A stretch of 64,000 nucleotides of DNA, taken from NCBI GenBank assembly GCA_030278955.1, contig JAOANR010000006.1, forward strand, positions 55,146,915-55,210,914, in the 5' to 3' direction. The first letter of the stretch is position 1. Each line of letters begins with the position of its first letter. Shown here one piece after another: positions 58,056 through 64,000 of this stretch. The DNA comes from Hygrophila difformis. Lineage: Eukaryota > Streptophyta > Magnoliopsida > Lamiales > Acanthaceae. Made by a program: the position numbers and the translations under genes. Under the pieces are notes generated by a model. The model worked only from the letters and a program-made list of their open reading frames with translations. It was not told the origin of the DNA and did not search any database.

Positions 58056-59207
58056 CTATTCAGTACTCTCGAGAGGTTTCGAGTTTTGGTCTTTATTCTG
58101 ATGGTACTGGTGCCGTTGGTTGTTGCCACCTTGACCGTCTGGGTTTCGTGGTTGCTTAAGTCGAGTAGTGACATCCTCTCTCTTGTCGATATTCTCTTTC
58201 CGGGTTCGGCAATCACGCAGCTGATGGCCACGTCGACCACATCGAAGGCATGCTCCAGGCTGAGGGCATCCCCTCGCATAATGCGGTTTACCACACTTTG
58301 GACATGGTGACGCATAGTCACAATGGTTGAAGACTATCCCCTTTTTCTCCCCATTGTCATTTTGATGTTGTCCTTTCGAGTTTCCATCGAAATGGTCCTT
58401 ATCCACCTTGTAATCTCCTTGTGGTCCTTGGTTAGCCTCATCTATCGGTTTCCGTTTCAGTCCTTGGACTCGTGCAACCGCTACCGCACGATCATAAACC
58501 ATCTGCAGGTTCGTGAATTGTCCGACTGCAAGTATCTCCCGGATACTAAGGTTCAGACCCATCTCAAATTTCTGAGCCTTGTCAGAGTCGGTTGGTACTA
58601 TCCTCGTAGCAAATCGTACCAATTCCTTAAACTGGGTGTAATACTCCTGCACCGTCCGTCCCTCTTGCTTCAGTGATAAAAACTCTTCGTACATTGCCGC
58701 CTTGGTGCTCATGGGGTAGAATCGATCCCTTAGATCCTCCTTAAGTTTAGTCCACGAATAAGCTTCTTCAGCTTCCTCTAAATTCCTCTGGAGGTCTTGC
58801 CACCACTCATCGGCTTCGCCTCCTAAGTAGTAGGTTGCTACTCGTGTCTTTGCCTCATCAGGACATTTGATAGCATCCAAGAGCTTATCAAATGTACGGA
58901 TCCACCCCTCTAGTTTGGCGGGATCCTCCTGCCCATCATAACGTGGTGGTTGATAGGGATTCACCAACGCTAGATAGTTGGTTTGAGCTACGGGCGGAGT
59001 TACTGCTGCAGGTGTCCTATGCACCTCCGCATTTCCTAATGCTACTAGGAATCCCTCTATCGTTTTTAAACGTGCTTCCATATTATTGGGCGCTTGAGGC
59101 ACTTGCTCTCCTAGGTTCTAAGGACTTTCGCTGTTGTTGGGCGTGTTGGACAGGTTAGCGTCAGTGCCGTTTGGACTCACCTTCCTTGGTTTCCTCCTAG
59201 GCGCCAT
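58056..59207 (-). pseudogene. gag: Gag polyprotein with one in-frame stop
   Basis: 384 codons from MAPRRKPRK to the stop at 58056, open except for a TAG at codon 30 (59118-59120). The first ATG after that stop is near 59081. After a short N-terminal part comes a capsid-like domain of the Retrotrans_gag family (about residues 80-230, with YDGQEDPAKLEGWIRTFDKL and EYYTQFKELVRFA), then a linker and two zinc knuckles (CPKCGKPHYARGC, a CX2CX3HX4C form, and CLRCGRRGHQLRDC, the standard CX2CX4HX4C). In an active element it packages the RNA in cytoplasmic particles. The frame ends just before the polypurine tract, so gag was never fused to pol in this copy. Readthrough of the amber codon would restore the full frame, but simple decay is more likely. 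Confidence 0.88.
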
Positions 59208-59779
59208 TTTCTGTTATAACGTGTATACATTAGCTTATCTTGGTTTAGATAGATCGCTCAATCGGGACGTTTCGTAAATTTCAAATTTCAAATTTTCGGA
59301 TTTGTTGTTTGGAAGACCAAACAAGATTTTTGGAATAAGGAGTGTTTTAATAAGGACTTGATTTTTATTGTTCCACATGAGGAAATTTTCTAATTCGTAC
59401 AAGGATAGGAATGGCTAAGGCCGAGGAGTGTTATGCTTAGGCGAGCGCATAGATGAATGAGATCTAGAACTACGGCAAGATCAGTCTCTAGTGAGCGTTT
59501 CTAATTCGATGTCAAGCCTCTAAGTTATCTAGGTGTAGCAAGAGATCTAAGTTAGAATATATCGCTTCTAAGTTCTCTAAGTTTAGGCAATGCAGTATGC
59601 ACATGCAATGATGATTTCCCCCCAAAAATAATTTATGCACTATATATATTTTTTTCCATGGGTTTTTTTTAAAATAAAAATTTCCATGGAAATAATACTT
59701 TAAAATTTAAAATAATAGTCAAAATACCAATAATAGTTTAAAAATAGTAATGGTTTAAAAATAGTAGTTTTAAAAATAA
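59208..59779 (-). other. Leader between primer site and gag
   Basis: Untranslated, similar to 32619-33386. No gene seen. Confidence 0.6.
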
Positions 59780-59796
59780 CCGGGCTCTGATACCAA
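59780..59796 (-). promoter_or_regulatory. Met-tRNA primer-binding site
   Basis: The minus strand reads TTGGTATCAGAGCCCGG shortly after the 5' LTR terminus. Confidence 0.9.
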
Positions 59797-60133
59797 CTTG
59801 TAACACCCCGGTTTTTTGTCACCCAGGTCGGGATGTCACCGCCACACCTCCCTAGCAAGACACGGTTTCTCCGAGCTTGCTAAAGAGATGCAAGGCTATG
59901 GTTTTTCAGAATTTAAACATTCAAACAGCCCGTTTATATATAATTTAAAAATAGTACATCAAAGTTGCAGCGGAAAATAATATTTACATAAGTATAATGC
60001 AGCGGAATTTAAATACAGCCAACACGGCCAGAATACGGGTTAAACAGGCCCGTTCATGCAATTTCTAGTCTAACGTATCATTTACAAATAAAGCATTTCC
60101 CCCAAAATTCCCATGAATGCATATTCTTCAGCT

Positions 60134-61397
60134 CTGAAAGAAACAGTGAAATAAAAATGGTTTGGTCAGCACTACATGCTGAGCAAGTTAACACAACATG
60201 ATTAAGAGGTTTCAAAGCCATTAATTAAATTTAAGAAAACATGCACACAACTCCACATCATTTAACTTATTTATCTAACAATAATTAAACGGCATAATTT
60301 GAAAGATAGAGATTTCATAAGATCATAAATATAATTCGCAAAGCAATATAATAGTAGGACATAATTTCAAAATATAATGAACAATTTTTTTTTCGAGTCT
60401 TCTAGTTTCATATCTCATGTCTCATGTTTCAAGCTTTTTTATCTCAATTGCCATTCGGCAAGCTTTATATTTCAAGTGCCTTTCGACAAGCAGTATATTT
60501 CAATTGCCTTTCGGCAAGCAGGATATTTCAATTGCCTTTCGGCAAGCACAATATTTCAATTGCCTTTCGGCAAGCATGATATTTCAATTGCCTTTCGGCA
60601 AGCAGGATATTTCAATTGCCTTTCGGCAAGCAGGATATTTCAATTGCCTTTCGGCAAGCATCGTATTTCATGTGTATTTTATTTCAAAGGAATTCCCAAT
60701 CATTTAAACCTTAAAGGCTAATTTCATGTTTCAACAAGATTTCAAGATTTTGTTTCCGGTAAACCACAGTTTACTCTAAAATTCGTCTAAACTCAGATTT
60801 AATTCCAAAAATTCCAAAATTTCACGACTGACTCAGAAACGTCGAGATCTACAACTTTCGTGTTTTAACTTTTTCAATCCGAGATACCTAAACAGGTCAA
60901 AATCACCAATTTTCGTAGAAGAATAATTCTGTCCGAATTTAATGTACCACAGTTTAAAGATTTCGAATTCTACCATAGCAATTCAACTCCAAATTTGATG
61001 ACATTTTACAGAGATCATCTTAAGACCATTATCTACGACTTTCATGTTCGGCCAAAGATCTAAAACAGTCTAGATCCTATGTCAAAAACGTGATCAAGAT
61101 CATTCCTAAGTTCTGTCAAGAATTTCAAGATCTAGATTCAAGCAGTTCGGTTTCGGTTGGTTCTCACATACAAATCGTCTCTAAAAATTCTGGAAATTTT
61201 ACAGTAGATATATCTAAGTCTTAGGAACGTTTTTCGTGTTTTATTTTTTCCGTTTGAAGTCGTTTTAAGGTTCGGAAAAATTCATCAAATCTGTTGCGTC
61301 GGTAGAAAACACAAGTTGGCAGATTTACGATTTCTTGTTAAATCTTTTAGTTTTGAACGTTTTAATTCATCCCAAAACCATGTAAGAGTTAACTTAC
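60134..61397 (-). other. Candidate intron inside the 5' LTR
   Basis: Minus strand: CT|GTAAGTTAACTC to TTTCTTTCAG|AGCTGAAG. This is the transcribed 5' LTR, so this copy is the one in which splicing would matter for the leader. Confidence 0.45.
60445..60670 (-). repeat. 28 bp minisatellite, eight units
   Basis: Same unit as 56020-56190 but with two additional copies carrying CACAAT and CATGAT variants in the spacer bases. Confidence 0.9.
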
Positions 61398-62269
61398 AGA
61401 GTTTATGAACGGCCGGGATTGTCTATTCGAAGGCGTGGCTTCCAGTCCACCGTTTCTCCTCTCCGTTCGTCGGGTTCTACGATCTAGATCCAATACGAGG
61501 TGTAGAAGAGAAAAGAAGAAGATTAGGATTCGTTTTCGAATCATTTATTGAGCAAGGATTGGATCGAGACTTACCACGACTATGGAGATCTTAGAATTTT
61601 CGTCCAACAGCGTTCGTCTTGGTTTCGTGCCTCCGACGACTCCGGATTTAGGGTTTCGAATGTGTAGAGAGTTGTAGGATTTTGTAAAAGCATTCGGAGC
61701 TCCTAGAAGGTCTTATTTATAGATATCTAAGACCTAGGGCGTCCAAAATCTGACCCCAAGGGTCTTGGGTCGAGAGATGGTCAACCGAAAGTCGAAAAAT
61801 CCGCGTTCGGGCGAGAAAATCTCGCTTGGTTTGTTGCTGCCAGTGTGGCGCGGTCGTGGCGCGGTCTAAGGCCAACAACCGCGCGGCCAGCGCGCCACTC
61901 ACGTCTGGACTCCGGTCCGGGCGGGTCGTGCGATCCGTCTCGCTTTTCCTCCTCTCTTTCGGACTTTTATCCCTCTATGTTCCCAGATTCCGATTTCCGG
62001 GGTATCTTCGGGCTCCGATTTCCTATCCTAATTTTATTCGGATCTAAATTTACATTTGGACTCGGGTTATTGAGTCCATCGGTGTTGGGTTTCCGTGTAA
62101 CCATTTATTCGATTAAATTGTCTTCAGCTTCCCGGGTTCTCGGAATTTTGTTTCCTTTTTAATTTAAATTCCATTTCTCATTTCCTCTACATTTATTTCT
62201 TTATTTATTGTATTTATTTTATTTATTGTATTTATTTTATGTTGGAAAATTTCCGGGTATTACAATGGA

Positions 62270-62960
62270 CTTTAATGTTCAAATCTCTCCGGAACTGGTC
62301 AAGTGACTCGGATGAAGAACCCAGCATTACCTCTGGCCTGTATTAGTCAGGCATTCAATCATTTTGGATCCGCAGGTCGCGTCTGCCGATGGAGCTTAAT
62401 CAACATACTTCAAGCTGCATTCCTCATTATTCCCAACACATTCCTTCTTCCATCAACACAGATGTCACCATACATTCATCAACATACATCAAGCTGCATT
62501 CCTCATAATTCCCATCACATTCCTTCTTTCGTCAACATACATCACACTCCTTCTTCCATCAACACAGATTTCACCAATAGCAACTGTGGAAGCCAAACCA
62601 GGTGTCCCTTGTTCACCCACAAAACAGAAAAAAATTAGTTGAAAAGAACCAGCACCTCCCATATTAAACTTTCTCCCTCTCCCCCGGCCATTTGACACCT
62701 TCCTCCCATACTTCAACTCCCTTCCAAATATCGCTACCACGCTTACACACCTCCATGCCATCCCTACCCTGTCCATAATTCTTTCCTTTTTACTTTAATC
62801 CAGCCACCAAAATTTTGAGATTGCAAAAACTTTTATTCCGCTGCTCTAAAAAACAGCTGTACCACCAGGCTAATAACCAACACCAAGCCACACTACAAGC
62901 ATAGTCAACCTCTGCAGTCTAACCATCGATCAATACTACAACTCCAATGATCCCCTACGA
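62270..62960. other. Spacer with a 79 bp repeat; probable LINE 3' UTR
   Basis: CAACATAC(T/A)TCAAGCTGCATT begins at 62401 and 62480 (79 bp apart), with a partial third copy at 62534. On the minus strand this lies downstream of the LINE ORF, so it may be its 3' UTR. No poly(A) end could be fixed. Confidence 0.4.
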
Positions 62961-62971
62961 ATCGGGTAATC

Positions 62972-64000
62972 CTAGAACCAAGATTCTATCTTTCCCGCCT
63001 GACCAGCCCCCTTCTTTGCCCAATAATCCGCTGCTTCATTCCTTTCCCGCAGAATATGAACCACCCGCACTTCCCCCGCACAATGAATCAACTTCAGGAT
63101 CGGTCCAACCAATTGTGAAAATCGCCAAGGAAGTTTTTCCGGAGCAGTCAGCCACTTCACCACGTTACTGGAATCACATTCAAAAATCAGTCTAGGGAGG
63201 GGGAGTCCTTGATCTCGCATGAGGGCCATACATACCCTCTTGATTGCCAAAAGCTCGGCTTCAACACTATCTGTAATTCCTACGTAGTCCGATATGATAA
63301 ATAAAACCTCCCCCTTCTCATTTCTAATGATTCCACCTATCCCTGCCTGTCCCGGATTTCCAAAAGACGATCCATCCGTGTTAATTTTCCACCATCCTAC
63401 CGACGGACGTTCCCACACCAAACCGCTTCTGACAGAGCTTTTGTTCCGACTTCTGGACTGTATCCACCCTTCCGAGAAGGCAGACGCTACATCACCCAAA
63501 TTGACAGTATCTTTATTATTTCCAACCGACCACCACAGCCGAATCTGCCCCATCAATTCCGCCACAGCCATCTTGTAGTCAAAGCCATTCCCTTTAAAAA
63601 TAGCCCCATTCCTACTTTTCCAAATTAACCAAACTAAAGCCATTAACAGAGTCAACCAGATCTGTAGCCGCTCTCCCTTGAAGTCGACCTCAATCCATTC
63701 TACCATCAGCATATTGACACTCCCTGGAATCACCCATTGCTTACCGAACCACCAAGCTCCCTGATACGATAGCCGCCCTGTGACTTCACATTTGCAAAAT
63801 AGGTGATCTCCTGTCTCTACTTCTTTCTTACACAATTGGCACATAGCCTGTGATGATTGAATGCAGCCCCTTCTCAGTAAAGCTTCCCGAGTAGGAAGTG
63901 CATTATTAATCATTTTCCAGGCCAATACTCTTGCCTTCATCGGTACTTTAATATTCCAGAGTTTCTTCCAAAAGGAGCTCCCCAAACTTCCTGCGAGCGG
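62972..64000 (-). CDS. C-terminal part of L1-type LINE ORF2: zinc-binding domain and RNase H
   Basis: The frame is open from the window edge to the stop at 62972, so the true start lies outside. The first third is the RT zinc-binding domain (WKKLWNIKVPMKARVLAWKM and CQLCKKEVETGDHLFCKC, the C..C...H...C pattern). The last third is a plant-type RNase H (RVT_3 family): INTDGSSFGNPGQAGIGGI, SVEAELLAI, FECDSSNVV and RNEAADYWAK supply the D-E-D-D catalytic set. In plants this arrangement is typical of L1-clade LINEs. The visible part (about 340 residues) has no stop or frameshift, so it may be young. A domesticated RNase H-like host gene is a less likely alternative. Confidence 0.88.
   Translation of the reverse strand, partial: PLAGSLGSSFWKKLWNIKVPMKARVLAWKMINNALPTREALLRRGCIQSSQAMCQLCKKEVETGDHLFCKCEVTGRLSYQGAWWFGKQWVIPGSVNMLMVEWIEVDFKGERLQIWLTLLMALVWLIWKSRNGAIFKGNGFDYKMAVAELMGQIRLWWSVGNNKDTVNLGDVASAFSEGWIQSRSRNKSSVRSGLVWERPSVGWWKINTDGSSFGNPGQAGIGGIIRNEKGEVLFIISDYVGITDSVEAELLAIKRVCMALMRDQGLPLPRLIFECDSSNVVKWLTAPEKLPWRFSQLVGPILKLIHCAGEVRVVHILRERNEAADYWAKKGAGQAGKIESWF

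Larger units (their letters stand above)
55373..62264 (-). mobile_element. Second gag-only LTR element (TR-GAG-like)
   Basis: Reads right to left: 5' LTR 59799-62264, Met-tRNA primer site (59780-59796), leader, a nearly complete gag (59207-58056), two successive polypurine tracts and the 3' LTR 55373-57769. Flanked by atgga. The LTRs are near-identical by eye apart from minisatellite copy number and scattered substitutions, so the insertion is recent. Gag is followed almost directly by the polypurine tract; no pol is present. Movement would need enzymes from an autonomous relative not seen here. Confidence 0.92.
59799..62264 (-). repeat. 5' LTR of the second gag-only element
   Basis: TGTAACACCCCGG...CCGGGTATTACA, 2466 bp, ending directly at the target duplication atgga. 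Eight minisatellite units. Minus-strand donor-like sites at 61397 and about 61573, acceptor-like site at 60134, TATA box near 61715. Confidence 0.92.

Noticed and set aside
55992..60721. Overlapping plus-strand frames rich in FNCLSAS/FQLPFGKQ repeats
   Set aside because: They are read-through of the 28 bp minisatellite (a multiple-of-three mismatch gives all frames open) on the antisense strand of LTRs.

Overview
This is a stretch of a flowering-plant nuclear genome. The evidence is one intron-containing plant bHLH gene, plant-type Ty1-copia and Ty3-gypsy retrotransposons, tRNA-derived SINEs, L1-type LINE fragments, CACTA, hAT and Stowaway-like miniature elements, and AT-rich intergenic DNA. 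A eudicot, possibly an asterid or Lamiales species, is my guess from general sequence feel only. About nine tenths of the window is transposable-element DNA or unassigned intergenic DNA, and most long open frames are retrotransposon remnants or chance frames in repeats.

Layout. 1-5.2 kb: unassigned DNA holding a striking array of CACGTCGTGATCC palindromes. 5.2-12.4 kb: a gag-only gypsy-type element (minus strand); its right LTR is interrupted by a 3.1 kb solo LTR (TSD ctttc) and a 440 bp hAT-type MITE. 12.4-16.2 kb: SINE copies and a TIR element. 16.19-27.96 kb: a complete but degenerate copia element (minus strand, TSD tagga) with gag, pol and a third ORF downstream of pol, interrupted by a second solo LTR (TSD tgaaa). 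28.76-40.35 kb: a Russian-doll locus. A Stowaway-like MITE contains a SINE, which contains a gag-only LTR element (TSD ttagt), which in turn holds a third solo LTR (TSD taata) and a LINE fragment. 41.3-44.5 kb: the only convincing host gene, a seven-exon atypical bHLH transcription factor (plus strand), followed by a 149 bp CACTA MITE. 46.3-53.1 kb: a candidate gene-capturing Helitron with exon-like fragments, one resembling the MYB-CC/GARP DNA-binding domain. 55.4-62.3 kb: a second gag-only LTR element (TSD atgga). 62.97-64 kb: the C-terminal end of an L1-type LINE ORF2 (minus strand), cut by the window edge.

The most interesting thread is one LTR family (termini TGTAATACCC...GGGGTGTTACA) present seven times: three solo LTRs and two gag-only elements with paired LTRs. 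Its LTRs are 2.4-3.6 kb. All seven keep two splice-donor-like sites, and six keep an acceptor-like site, the seventh having lost it in a deletion; together these outline a candidate intron inside the LTR. The best-inspected copy has degenerate repeats of about 190 bp in that interval, and the interval carries minisatellites that differ between copies, with the paired LTRs of one element sharing a type. The two gag-only elements end at different polypurine tracts, which gives one of them a U3 longer by 258 bp. No function is proven; all calls are from reading the sequence by eye.
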